From assembly GCA_017449265.1 (NCBI GenBank), contig JAFSJW010000043.1, positions 1 to 33,801 of the forward strand: DNA of 33,801 nucleotides, written 5' to 3'. This DNA comes from Treponema sp. (GTDB lineage Bacteria > Spirochaetota > Spirochaetia > Treponematales > Treponemataceae). This document shows positions 1 through 7,890 of the stretch, piece after piece. The notes under the pieces were generated by a model. That model ran no database searches. It was given only the letters and a program-made list of their open reading frames with translations, and was not told where the DNA came from. A program made the position numbers and the translations under genes. Positions within the stretch are counted from its first letter, which is position 1. Each line of letters opens with the position of its first letter.

Positions 1-731
1 AAGAAAAGATAAAGTTTATCTCCGCAGAGTTGCCAACATTAAAATCAAATATTGCTGCAAAACAAGCTGAATTATCATATTTGTTAAAGCAAGAAACCGA
101 ATATACATCCAAAATTGCGAAATATGATTCCTTTGAAACTTTGGAAGACATAATAGAAGACTTGAATAATGCACATCGCCAGCAGGGAGAATATGAAACA
201 GTAATAAAACAGTTGTCAGAAATAGATGATAATTTAACAGCATATAATAACGAATTGAAAACTATTTCTGATGGACTGTTTTCTGATGCTTTCAAAGCAG
301 ACTTAGATGCCCGCATTGAAAGGTTTAATAAGTATTTTTCCACTGTGTCAAAAGAACTTTATGGTGAAAGCTATTTTTTATCAGTTGACATCCAAGAAAG
401 TAAAGGGAAAAAGTTCTATAAGTTCAGCGCATATAATATGAACTTGAGTTCTGGTAAAAAGCAAGGTGAAATTCTTTGTTTTGATATTGCCTATATTTTA
501 TACGCAAGACAAGAGAATATTCCTCATTTAGATTTTTTATTGAATGACAAAAAAGAATTGCTTCATGGAAATCAACTTGAAAAAGTTGCAGATTTTGTTG
601 CCAAAAACAACATTCAGTTAGTCCTTACTATTTTAAAAGACAAATTACCACAATCTCTTGTGAAAGAAGATAATATCATTCTTGAACTTTCACAGGATGA
701 TAAATTGTTTAGAATTGAGAATGAGGAATAA
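1..731 (+). CDS. C-terminal part of a DUF2326 (YydD-type) ABC ATPase
   Basis: The reading frame is open from the first bases of the window, so this is the 3' part of a larger gene; the TTG at 30 is probably only an internal codon. The N-terminal third is a heptad-like coiled coil rich in Glu, Lys and Leu. The C-terminal half has an ABC-type signature (LSSGKKQGEILCFDIAY), followed by a Walker-B/D-loop-like FLLNDKKELLHGNQ and a QLVLTILKDKLP strand. This pattern is typical of DUF2326/COG5293 proteins, SMC/Rad50-like ATPases found in ABC three-component (ABC-3C) conflict systems. The N-terminal Walker A lies outside the window. The gene ends 3 nt before the methyltransferase, so it probably belongs to the same defence operon. 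The family call comes from motif recognition only. Confidence 0.72.
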   Translation, partial: EKIKFISAELPTLKSNIAAKQAELSYLLKQETEYTSKIAKYDSFETLEDIIEDLNNAHRQQGEYETVIKQLSEIDDNLTAYNNELKTISDGLFSDAFKADLDARIERFNKYFSTVSKELYGESYFLSVDIQESKGKKFYKFSAYNMNLSSGKKQGEILCFDIAYILYARQENIPHLDFLLNDKKELLHGNQLEKVADFVAKNNIQLVLTILKDKLPQSLVKEDNIILELSQDDKLFRIENEE

Positions 732-734
732 AAT

Positions 735-1592
735 ATGAAACCTATGATAAAATATCGTGGTGGAAAGAGCAAAGAAATAAAATATTTTGAAGACTATATA
801 CCCTCTGATTATTTTCGTTTTATAGAACCATTTGTAGGAGGAGGAGCTGTTTTTTTCTATTTAGAACCATCTCATGCTGTGATAAATGATTTAAATGACA
901 GACTGATTCAATTCTATAAAGGAGTAAAAAATAATTATTCTTCGTTTAGAAATGAGATTGACAAAATTTCCCAGATTTATAAACGTAACCAATTAGAGTA
1001 TGAAGTATTAAAGCAAAGTCAAAAAGAAGTATATATCGAAAACAAAAACGAGGAATTGTATTATAGGCTACGTGATATGTATAATAATAAAATCGAGAAA
1101 AAATATTTAGAAGAAACACTTTATTTCTTTATAAATAAAACTGCATATTCAGGGATGATACGTTTTAATGCTAACGGAGAATATAATGTTCCGTTTGGAC
1201 GCTATAAAAACTTTAATTCTAATATAATAACAGATGAACATAATAAATTATTAAAGCATACAGAAATATATAACAAGGACTATTCTGAAATTTTCAATAT
1301 GACTAAAACGAACGATTTTATTTTCTTAGATCCTCCTTACGACTGTGTTTTTACAGATTATGGTAATATTGTAAATAATTCAGATTTTTCAGAAGAGAAT
1401 CACAGAAAGCTCGCTCAAGATTTTAAGAATTTAGGTTGTAAAGCATTAATGGTTATTGGAAAAACAGAATTAACGGAATCGCTTTATAAATCATACATAA
1501 AGAAAGAATATCCGAAGAATTATGCGGTAAATATAAGAAACCGATTTAAATCAGAGTCTATGCATTTGATTATTACAAATTTTGATAAATAA
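735..1592 (+). CDS. D12-class (Dam-like) DNA adenine methyltransferase
   Basis: This is a class-alpha N6-adenine methyltransferase of the MethyltransfD12 family. The N-terminus has the family's KYRGGKSKEI motif. The AdoMet-binding motif I, FIEPFVGGGAVFF, lies at about residues 29-41. The catalytic DPPY tetrad is at residues 199-202 (FLDPPYDCVF), and the FFINKTAYSGMIRFN stretch matches the D12 substrate region. The length of 285 aa is normal. The ATG at 735 is preceded by GAGGAA. The gene sits 3 nt after the ABC ATPase fragment and 12 nt before the McrB-like gene, so it is probably the protective methylase for the downstream endonuclease. Known LlaJI and BsuMI systems use cytosine methylases, so an adenine methylase in this place is unusual. 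Its target sequence cannot be read from the window. Confidence 0.9.
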   Translation: MKPMIKYRGGKSKEIKYFEDYIPSDYFRFIEPFVGGGAVFFYLEPSHAVINDLNDRLIQFYKGVKNNYSSFRNEIDKISQIYKRNQLEYEVLKQSQKEVYIENKNEELYYRLRDMYNNKIEKKYLEETLYFFINKTAYSGMIRFNANGEYNVPFGRYKNFNSNIITDEHNKLLKHTEIYNKDYSEIFNMTKTNDFIFLDPPYDCVFTDYGNIVNNSDFSEENHRKLAQDFKNLGCKALMVIGKTELTESLYKSYIKKEYPKNYAVNIRNRFKSESMHLIITNFDK

Positions 1593-1604
1593 GGGGTGTT
1601 AGAA

Positions 1605-3299
1605 ATGTCTTCAAAAGATGTTATTAAGGAATTTATCGCGACTAATTTTCAGAATTGGGAAAAACAAGATTTCCCACAAGATATAGACTTCTCTACATCT
1701 GACAATGAATTATATAAACTTGACACAGGAGAAATAGTTTTATTTTCATATACGAATGTAAATATTACAGGAACAGAACGTGCAAAACCGCAAATTCGAG
1801 TATTTCTAGAAGGAGCACAAGCTCCATTTGCTTTTGCCAAAGAAAATAATTATCGATTTTTTTTATTTACGATTTTTACACAAGATGACTCTATGGCTAC
1901 TGGCCTGACTGCTTTTGCTCCTCGAAATTTTATTGTTTCATTGGAAACAAATTTAGACAATGAAACGTCTCGTCGTGATTTGAGAAGTTTATATGATTAT
2001 GTTCAGGATAATCTCAATAATAAAAATTTTATTCGCTGTCCGCGAGGCTCCCATAATGCAGGTATCAATCAAGCTTCATTTATAAATATTGGTGATAAAT
2101 CTAACCGAATAACAAATGTTTTTGAAAACTATGTTACATTCTTTGATAATAGACCATATCTAGAAAGTAAGGATATTAATTCGGCAACTCCAATATCAGA
2201 CGAAAATACTACTGAATCATCAGAAGAAAATACCTCAAGAATTGTTCCATCTGCCACAACCTTCACAGCTCCCGAACAAGTCATCTATTACGGTGTTCCA
2301 GGAAGCGGAAAATCGCACGAAATAAAACATAAGCTCGAAACAGAATACAAAATTCCAGAACAACAACAAGACTTGTTTGTTGAGCGTACCGTATTCCATC
2401 CTGAATATACAAACGCAGACTTTATCGGCCAGATAATGCCTAAACTTGTGCAGGGAAAGACCGATTTTGTTTTTAAGCCGGGACCGTTTACTTCAATTCT
2501 CAAAAAAGCCCTTTGTGATAGTCAGAACAGATATGTTCTGATTATTGAAGAAATCAATCGCGGAAATGCAGCCGCTATTTTTGGAGAGCTTTTCCAGCTT
2601 TTAGACAGAATCGATGCTGCTAGCAAAACGACTTCTCACGATGGTTCACTCAATACTTACGGCAAGGGATGGAGCGAATACTTTGTGATGAACTCTGAAA
2701 TCAACAATTATATCCGTGATTCTGACGATACTTTTGACGGCAAGGCATTGGACATCAACGGAATCCATTTTTCTGCAAACACAGGAATCCGACTGCCACC
2801 AAACCTCTCGATTCTTGCCACAATGAATACAAGTGACCAGAATGTTTTTACGCTCGATAATGCTTTCCAACGCCGTTGGGATATGAAGCTTATAGAAAAT
2901 GTGTTTGGCGATACAGAAGAAGAAACAAATCAAAGAAATGCATTTGTCGATTCCGCAAAACAGATTACTTGGGAAAAGTTCCAGACTGCAATCAATATAA
3001 AAATCTGCAAAATGAGCGAGGCTGCTGGACTTTCTAGCATGGAAGACAAGCGGCTCGGCTGTTGGTTCGTAAGGGCTGAAAAAACAACTGAAAAAGATAA
3101 GGATGGTAAAGATATATACATTATCCGAAATGAATTTTTTGCGGAGAAGGTCTTGAAATATCTTTGGGACGATGCCTTTAAGTTCTGCCGTGAGAAAGTC
3201 TTTAACGGTTACACGAATCTTGAAAGTCTTACACGCGACTTTAAGGGTGATAAAGAATTTTCTGTCTTTAAGGATTTGTTCTCCGAAACTGAAAACTAA
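1605..3299 (+). CDS. McrB-like AAA+ GTPase of a LlaJI-type restriction system
   Basis: This is the motor subunit of a McrBC/LlaJI-type nucleoside-triphosphate-dependent restriction enzyme. ATG 1605 is preferred because AAGGGG sits 8 nt upstream; a GTG at 1596 is in frame but lacks this spacing. Residues 1-185 form an N-terminal domain I do not recognise, presumably for DNA or target recognition. A Ser/Glu-rich linker follows (about 190-220), then the AAA+ module. Its Walker A is GVPGSGKS (about 230-237), Walker B is VLIIEEINRGN (about 311-321), and the sensor region is ATMNTSDQNVFTLDNAFQRRW, in which MNTSDQN corresponds to the MNTADRS signature of McrB. The next gene encodes the partner nuclease. 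GTP preference is known for McrB and inferred here. Confidence 0.87.
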   Translation: MSSKDVIKEFIATNFQNWEKQDFPQDIDFSTSDNELYKLDTGEIVLFSYTNVNITGTERAKPQIRVFLEGAQAPFAFAKENNYRFFLFTIFTQDDSMATGLTAFAPRNFIVSLETNLDNETSRRDLRSLYDYVQDNLNNKNFIRCPRGSHNAGINQASFINIGDKSNRITNVFENYVTFFDNRPYLESKDINSATPISDENTTESSEENTSRIVPSATTFTAPEQVIYYGVPGSGKSHEIKHKLETEYKIPEQQQDLFVERTVFHPEYTNADFIGQIMPKLVQGKTDFVFKPGPFTSILKKALCDSQNRYVLIIEEINRGNAAAIFGELFQLLDRIDAASKTTSHDGSLNTYGKGWSEYFVMNSEINNYIRDSDDTFDGKALDINGIHFSANTGIRLPPNLSILATMNTSDQNVFTLDNAFQRRWDMKLIENVFGDTEEETNQRNAFVDSAKQITWEKFQTAINIKICKMSEAAGLSSMEDKRLGCWFVRAEKTTEKDKDGKDIYIIRNEFFAEKVLKYLWDDAFKFCREKVFNGYTNLESLTRDFKGDKEFSVFKDLFSETEN

Positions 3300-3310
3300 G
3301 GCGGCTTGTT

Positions 3311-4588
3311 GTGGCGGTTTTGGAACATAATAACAGCAGTTCATTTTCTCTTTTTGACGCCTGCTCATATAATGCAAGTTTGAGCGAAAAGGATTATTTT
3401 GTCGGCATAAAATATGAGAATGAGTCTTTAAGAATAAAGTTTCCGCTTGGTTATAAAAGGGCTTCAACAGAGGAAGAACTTAAAAAAGATGTTTTGAATC
3501 TAATCGGAGTTCTTTCTTCTTTGAGCGATGCAAATGAATCTTTCATTGAAAATCAGAAAATTGCTCATAAAGAAAAAGTCGTTTTCCCAATTCATGCTTA
3601 CCTGTATCTGATAAAGGATTTTTTGACCAACGGCTATTATTTTGAGAAAGAAGTTGTCTACACAAAATCAAGCAATGGAAAAGCAAACTGGGCAAAAACC
3701 GCAAGACAGGTAAAACCGCTTTTGCAAGATGACAGTGTATTTTATACAGAATTCATCACAAGAAAAGTAAAGCATAATGAAAATGAGTTGATAAGTCAGA
3801 TTCATCAATATTGTGTTTGGGAGAGCTTTTCAAAAATCGGATGGTTATTCTCTTCATTTGTTCCTGTAAAACCTCGCATAAAATTCAATAAACCCCTTTT
3901 TCTTTCTATTATTAAGACAAAGCTTTCTCAGACTTTCAATGAAAAAACATTGCTCTTATTCAACTACATGATAGATGTCATAGAATTTCTTGATAAATCT
4001 AGCGAGACTAAAAACTTTACTTACGGTACGAACGAGTTTGAATACATTTGGGAAAGCATGGTAGATTCTGCTTTCGGAGAAAAGAACAAGACAAAATATT
4101 ATCCGCATTGTTATTGGGAAATTGACGGTAAGGAATATTCATCCGACCAGCTGGAGTTCAAACAGTCCGCTCTCCGCCCTGACACCATAATGATTACAGA
4201 CAAAGGCACTGAGAATCAGAAAACATTCGTGCTTGATTCTAAGTATTACCGATACGGCGAATCAAAACAGTTAAATCATCTTCCAATGTCCGGCTCAATC
4301 ATCAAACAGATTGCCTATGCCGAATACATTGAAAACAAAGAAAAAGAAGGTAAATTGAAACATAGCAAATCAATTCACAATGCTTTTATAATGCCGTTTG
4401 AAAGCAAAGATTCTTCCATAAATATGAAATTCGTTGGTTCTGCCTACACCGACTACAAAACTGGAGACAAGCCGTATTACAAAATCAGGGCAATTCTGAT
4501 TGATACAAAGTGGCTCATGGAAAATCATAATCGCAATGACAAAATGATTGCTGAACTTGCGAAATTGATTGAGAGAGGACAAAAATGA
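3311..4588 (+). CDS. LlaJI-family restriction endonuclease (McrC-like partner)
   Basis: This 425-aa protein matches the LlaJI restriction endonuclease family. The C-terminal half contains a PD-(D/E)xK nuclease core: RPD at residues 289-291 and DSK at 309-311 (VLDSKYYRY). A conserved-looking GSIIKQIAYAEYI helix follows. The N-terminal half is probably the interface with the McrB-like ATPase, as in McrC. The predicted start is GTG 3311, 11 nt after the ATPase stop. Its stop overlaps the ATG of the Kiwa gene that follows (ATGA), which implies translational coupling. In LlaJI and BsuMI this protein cuts DNA together with the McrB-like subunit. The cleavage site is unknown. Confidence 0.82.
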   Translation: MAVLEHNNSSSFSLFDACSYNASLSEKDYFVGIKYENESLRIKFPLGYKRASTEEELKKDVLNLIGVLSSLSDANESFIENQKIAHKEKVVFPIHAYLYLIKDFLTNGYYFEKEVVYTKSSNGKANWAKTARQVKPLLQDDSVFYTEFITRKVKHNENELISQIHQYCVWESFSKIGWLFSSFVPVKPRIKFNKPLFLSIIKTKLSQTFNEKTLLLFNYMIDVIEFLDKSSETKNFTYGTNEFEYIWESMVDSAFGEKNKTKYYPHCYWEIDGKEYSSDQLEFKQSALRPDTIMITDKGTENQKTFVLDSKYYRYGESKQLNHLPMSGSIIKQIAYAEYIENKEKEGKLKHSKSIHNAFIMPFESKDSSINMKFVGSAYTDYKTGDKPYYKIRAILIDTKWLMENHNRNDKMIAELAKLIERGQK

Positions 4589-5139
4589 ACAAGTTTTATA
4601 AGTTCCTTTTGACAATTAGTTCTACACTTTGGTTTCTTGCAATTTGGGTGGTTTGGTACATATTTAATCTTCCAAAATGTGAGAGCTTAAAGTTTAAAAT
4701 TAGTATTTGGATTGGCTGTCTAATTGTTGTTTCTATTCCTATAGTTTTTTCCATGTTTTTGAAATTCTTTATTCGATTCTTCTCAAAAGAAGATATAAAA
4801 AATGTCCAATCATGTAACCTTGCTGATAATGAATTCCTTCCTGTGTATTTAGGTTATTTCTTTGTTGCCCTTGGAATTGATAACTGGAAATTATTAATAG
4901 TTGTCTATATCTTGATTCTGATATTTACATTTGTTTCAAATACTCAATATTTTAATCCATCATATTTGATATTCGGTTATCACACATATCATGCAGAAAC
5001 TGAACAAGGTACTCAAATTATTTTGATTATAAAAGGTAAAATCATTAGAAACAAAGATGAAATAAAAAACATGAAATTTTATAGATTGAATGATACAACA
5101 TATATTTCAAGAAAGGTAATGGAGAATGAAAATGAGTAA
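4585..5139 (+). CDS. kwaA: KwaA, membrane component of the Kiwa anti-phage system
   Basis: This 184-aa protein has four hydrophobic segments, at about residues 8-28, 38-63, 84-100 and 103-121. They are followed by a cytosolic tail containing YFNPSYLIFGYHTY and a short beta-rich segment ending in FYRLNDTTYI. Size, four-helix topology and the NP...GY motif match KwaA, the membrane sensor of Kiwa. The start ATG overlaps the endonuclease stop, with GAGAGAGG 6 nt upstream. The downstream neighbour is a DUF4868/KwaB protein, which supports the call strongly. Family knowledge: Kiwa is a two-gene membrane-associated anti-phage system. That this copy is active is inference. Confidence 0.82.
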   Translation: MNKFYKFLLTISSTLWFLAIWVVWYIFNLPKCESLKFKISIWIGCLIVVSIPIVFSMFLKFFIRFFSKEDIKNVQSCNLADNEFLPVYLGYFFVALGIDNWKLLIVVYILILIFTFVSNTQYFNPSYLIFGYHTYHAETEQGTQIILIIKGKIIRNKDEIKNMKFYRLNDTTYISRKVMENENE

Positions 5140-6007
5140 ATCGGTAATCTGCAAAACAAAAGATAACTACAAAAAGCTTTTTGAAGATGATGAAACTTTA
5201 TATCCAGAAATAAAAGACTTAAAAGCGATAGAAGATAACAGTTTCGTTTTTGACAATCGGACAAATCTTGGTGACTATGAATGGTTTAGGCTAGAAAACT
5301 TTTCTACAAAAAATTTTGCAACAAAAGAAATAAAAGAGAAAACAGCTGGTGCAGACTATGATTTGGCAGCTCAAACCGATGCCGCAGGAATTGAATACAT
5401 TTTCGAATTAGCAGATGAAAATATATTCTTTCAAAAAGTAACTCGAAATGCTTTCATAAAGAAAAGAAGTTTTATTACATTAGGAGAGAGGTTTGAAAAA
5501 AAGGAAAATATTTCCTTGTTCCAAATAAATGCTTATCCAGATGCAATTTACGATAGAACAAAGGATATTTTGTATTTTAGAAGGCTATTTTCAATAACAA
5601 AAATATTTAACGGGATAAATGAAATCTACAGAGCAGCAACTGATTCTGAGGTTCAATCGTTTCTTGCTGAAAAAGCATTCTCTTTAGCAGATGGTTTTTC
5701 TGCTGAAAAGGTAAAGATTCCTAATCGTAAAAAAATAGCATTAGTACAAGATACTTTTTCAAAAATGACAAAACAAGAAAAGAAAGAAATGTTTGAATAT
5801 ATCAAAGATTATTATCCGAATTTAAGTTTAACTAATGGAAAAGCGCAAATTTCAAATGAAGAAGATTTGAAAAACATATTGTATGGTTTAGAAGAAAGGT
5901 TTTATACTACATTAATCACAAAAGAAAAGAGAATTGCAAACTCAATTACATCAGCAGAGGTAAAAGGTTCGCAAACACGGAAACGACAAAGAAATAAGTC
6001 AGTTTGA
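5132..6007 (+). CDS. kwaB: KwaB (DUF4868), effector component of Kiwa
   Basis: The protein is about 291 aa. The segment FFQKVTRNAFIKKRSFITLG, then the region YPDAIYDRTKDILYFRRL, and FNGINEIYRAATDSEVQSFL match the DUF4868 family that defines KwaB. ATG 5132 is chosen because GGAG lies 7 nt upstream; ATG 5126 would leave only one base. The gene overlaps the kwaA stop by 8 nt. The C-terminus is basic (TRKRQRNKSV), which fits reported nucleic-acid contact by KwaB. It is the last gene of the defence operon, and its stop is 14 nt before an attC site. Assigned by motif pattern, without a database search. Confidence 0.85.
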   Translation: MSKSVICKTKDNYKKLFEDDETLYPEIKDLKAIEDNSFVFDNRTNLGDYEWFRLENFSTKNFATKEIKEKTAGADYDLAAQTDAAGIEYIFELADENIFFQKVTRNAFIKKRSFITLGERFEKKENISLFQINAYPDAIYDRTKDILYFRRLFSITKIFNGINEIYRAATDSEVQSFLAEKAFSLADGFSAEKVKIPNRKKIALVQDTFSKMTKQEKKEMFEYIKDYYPNLSLTNGKAQISNEEDLKNILYGLEERFYTTLITKEKRIANSITSAEVKGSQTRKRQRNKSV

Positions 6008-6021
6008 AATAGAAAGAAAAC

Positions 6022-6088
6022 GCCTAACATTGTTTTCAAAGCCGACACAGCGGTCAAGCCGCTGTGCGGTTTAAAACGATAGTTGTGT
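6022..6088 (+). other. Integron attC site A (plus orientation)
   Basis: A 67-bp imperfect hairpin begins with GCCTAAC, which fits the inverse core RYYYAAC exactly, and ends with GTTGTGT at the R' position. The two arms pair almost throughout: CATTGTTTTC-AAA-GCCGACACAGCGG on the left against CCGCTGTGCGG-TTT-AAAACGATAG on the right, around a TCAAG loop. The left arm carries unpaired G and A bases, as L'' arms do in attC. The same core, (A/T)AGCCGACA...GTCA(A/G)GCC...TGCGGT, occurs in attC sites B and C. The site lies directly after kwaB in the direction of transcription, as expected for a cassette. R' deviates from GTTRRRY. Confidence 0.72.
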
Positions 6089-6152
6089 TTATCTTCTTGC
6101 CAAGAATTCTGAAAAAGAACATGTTGTATTAGCAAGAAAGCAAGCAGTTTTC

Positions 6153-6200
6153 GTGTAAAATGGTTTTTCAAAGCGGATGGAGCGGACAAGCCGCCCGCGT
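6153..6200 (+). other. Truncated second attC-like half site
   Basis: The stretch from 6160 repeats the left arm and loop of attC site A with changes: TGGTTTTTCAAAGCGGATGG, then AGCGGACAAGCCGC. The returning right arm and R' core are missing; the sequence runs into the convergent flavodoxin stop at 6208. It looks like a decayed or deleted neighbouring attC, with only about 65 bp between it and site A. Similarity is by eye. Confidence 0.45.
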
Positions 6201-6207
6201 CGTCTCC

Positions 6208-6723
6208 TTACAGTCCGTTTGCGCTAAGCCACTTCTTCACGCTTGATTCCGCTCCGTTGCATGAAGAGCCGTTTATCGCAAGACCTTTTGCCAGGGTCGC
6301 AGTCGGGCAGAGTTTTTTTATGTCCGACTCGCTTCGTCCCATACCGCTTCCTTCGTGCGTGCAGAACGGAAGGATTTTCTTTCCCGCAAAGTCCGCGCTC
6401 TCCAAGAATGTGAAAACCGCCTGCGGCATCGTTCCCCACCAGCACGGATAGCCCAAGATGATTGTGTCGTAGTCGGAAATGCTCGGAATTGTGCCTTTGA
6501 GTTCTGGGCGTTCGTTTGCCCTTCCTTCTGCTGCGGCGACTTCGGTACATTCCTTGTAGTTCACGGGATATTCTTTCACCGTCTTGATTTCAAAAAGGTC
6601 TCCGCCAGTCGCTTTCTGCGCAAATTCAGCCACGACCGCCGTATTGCCCTTGCTGATGTTTCGGATTTGTCCGCCAAAGTAGTTTTCTCCAGTGTGCGAA
6701 AAATATGCGATTAAAGTCTTCAT
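6208..6723 (-). CDS. Flavodoxin family protein
   Basis: This 171-aa FMN-binding electron carrier starts MKTLIAYFSHTGENYFGG, the phosphate-binding loop of flavodoxins. It has the FMN-contacting WWGTMPQ at about residues 100-106 and a THEGSGMGRSESDI segment. The start at 6723 has GGAGGAA just upstream; a longer frame reaching 6855 would translate a palindromic repeat and is rejected. It is transcribed divergently from a LysR-type regulator, a common pairing in oxidative or electrophile stress clusters. A paralogue with a signal peptide lies at 14507-15034. The physiological partner is unknown. Confidence 0.88.
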   Translation of the reverse strand: MKTLIAYFSHTGENYFGGQIRNISKGNTAVVAEFAQKATGGDLFEIKTVKEYPVNYKECTEVAAAEGRANERPELKGTIPSISDYDTIILGYPCWWGTMPQAVFTFLESADFAGKKILPFCTHEGSGMGRSESDIKKLCPTATLAKGLAINGSSCNGAESSVKKWLSANGL

Positions 6724-6757
6724 AAAAGTTCCTCCAAAAATGTTTGTGTTGAAAATC

Positions 6758-6872
6758 GCGCAAGGGATAGTAGCCGCGCCGTCAGGCGTTCGCAAGCGAC
6801 TGTAGGGAGCTTGAGAATGTAGCGACAGCGGAACGGCGGATAGCCCGACCGCCACTTGTGGCGGTTGCGCCC
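6758..6872. repeat. GGGCGTT-family palindromic element E1
   Basis: On the plus strand it begins GCGCAAGGGATAGTAG and ends GGCGGTTGCGCCC, with GATAGCCCGACC inside. It shares the terminal inverted design and the inner GCCCGACC block with the elements at 15053, 24301 and 25954. It lies in the leader of the flavodoxin gene, 35 bp before its start codon, and would fold into a large branched RNA. No protein is encoded. Confidence 0.6.
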
Positions 6873-6945
6873 ATATATAAAAGATAACGGATAGGATTAC
6901 CTTTTGTACAATAGAAGTTTTGCAAGGTACTATGCGTTCTGTGCA

Positions 6946-6974
6946 TTGTAAAATTTCTTTTTGTCTGCTAAAAT
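6946..6974 (+). promoter_or_regulatory. Predicted promoter of the LysR gene, leaderless layout
   Basis: TTGTAA (6946-6951), a 17-nt spacer and TAAAAT (6969-6974) are followed by only six bases before ATG 6981. A transcript starting at the usual distance would begin at or next to the A of the start codon. No Shine-Dalgarno sequence is present. The tetR gene at 17981 has the same geometry base for base. Confidence 0.55.
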
Positions 6975-6980
6975 AAGAGC

Positions 6981-7838
6981 ATGGAACTGATTCAACTTAG
7001 GCAGCTTGTCGTGATTGCACAAGAGAAGGTGCTTTCTCACGCGGCGGAAAAACTCAACATCTCGCAGCCCGCGCTGACCCGCTCGATTCAACGGCTGGAG
7101 GACGAGCTGGGCGTTGTGCTTTTTGACCGCACAAAGAACAGCATGACGCTGAACAAAAACGGAGAGATTGTCGTGGAACATTCACGGCGCGTGCTTTCTG
7201 AGGCGGATTTGCTCATTCAGAAAGTGGATGCCATCAAGTCTGATTTTCCTGCAATCGCCATCGCAACCTGCGCGCCCGCTCCTCAATGGAAGCTTTCCGC
7301 CGAGCTGACAGCAAGGTTTCCTAAGGCAAAGATTACTGCAACCATGCCGGACGAGGACGAGATTATTTCGCTCCTGCTTTCCGAAAAGGCGACGCTTGCG
7401 ATTGTCAGGAGAGAGATTGACAGCGAGGCGATTGAGACCGTTCCATTCATGGACGAGCAGCTTTTCATGCAGATTCCGCTTTCTGATCCGCTTTCAAAAA
7501 AGAGTGAAATCCGTTTTGCAGACCTTGCCGGAAAAGAAATCCGCGAGTACACGAACACAGGCTTCTGGTACAAAGTCCACCGCGAGCAGATTCCTAGTGC
7601 CACCTATATTGAATACGACGATTTTATGGTTTACACGAATGTGGTAAAGTCACAGAATCCGCTTACCTTTGTGACGGAACTTGGGCACACAAAAAGCGAC
7701 AGCCGCGAAGGGTGCGTAACCGTCCCGATTGTTGACGACGAGGCGACGGCTCACTACCGCCTTGCCTATTTGAAGAAAAACAAAGCCGCTTTAAGCGAGA
7801 TTGTCGGCTGGGCGAAAAAAGAGGCTAAGGGGTGGTGA
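6981..7838 (+). CDS. LysR-type transcriptional regulator
   Basis: A 285-aa regulator with the winged helix-turn-helix at residues 1-60 (AAEKLNISQPALTRSIQRLE, the classical LysR recognition helix). A linker helix and a substrate-binding domain follow from about residue 90. It faces the flavodoxin gene at 6208-6723 across a 257-bp gap that holds element E1, so it probably controls that gene and itself. An imperfect palindrome, GCAAGGTACTATGC (6922-6935), just upstream of the -35 is a possible binding site. The gene appears to be transcribed without a leader. The inducer is unknown. Confidence 0.9.
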   Translation: MELIQLRQLVVIAQEKVLSHAAEKLNISQPALTRSIQRLEDELGVVLFDRTKNSMTLNKNGEIVVEHSRRVLSEADLLIQKVDAIKSDFPAIAIATCAPAPQWKLSAELTARFPKAKITATMPDEDEIISLLLSEKATLAIVRREIDSEAIETVPFMDEQLFMQIPLSDPLSKKSEIRFADLAGKEIREYTNTGFWYKVHREQIPSATYIEYDDFMVYTNVVKSQNPLTFVTELGHTKSDSREGCVTVPIVDDEATAHYRLAYLKKNKAALSEIVGWAKKEAKGW

Positions 7839-7890
7839 CAAGAGCTACCGCATGGTCTGAAAATTTTCGTATCAAAAAACTAGCTCCCCC

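Noticed and set aside
2646..3467. 273-codon minus-strand ORF opposite the McrB-like gene
   Set aside because: Cys/Phe/Ile-rich shadow with no motifs; the plus strand carries clear AAA+ motifs.
6724..6855. Extended N-terminus for the flavodoxin at 6208
   Set aside because: The extension translates element E1, and the start at 6723 has a good ribosome-binding site.
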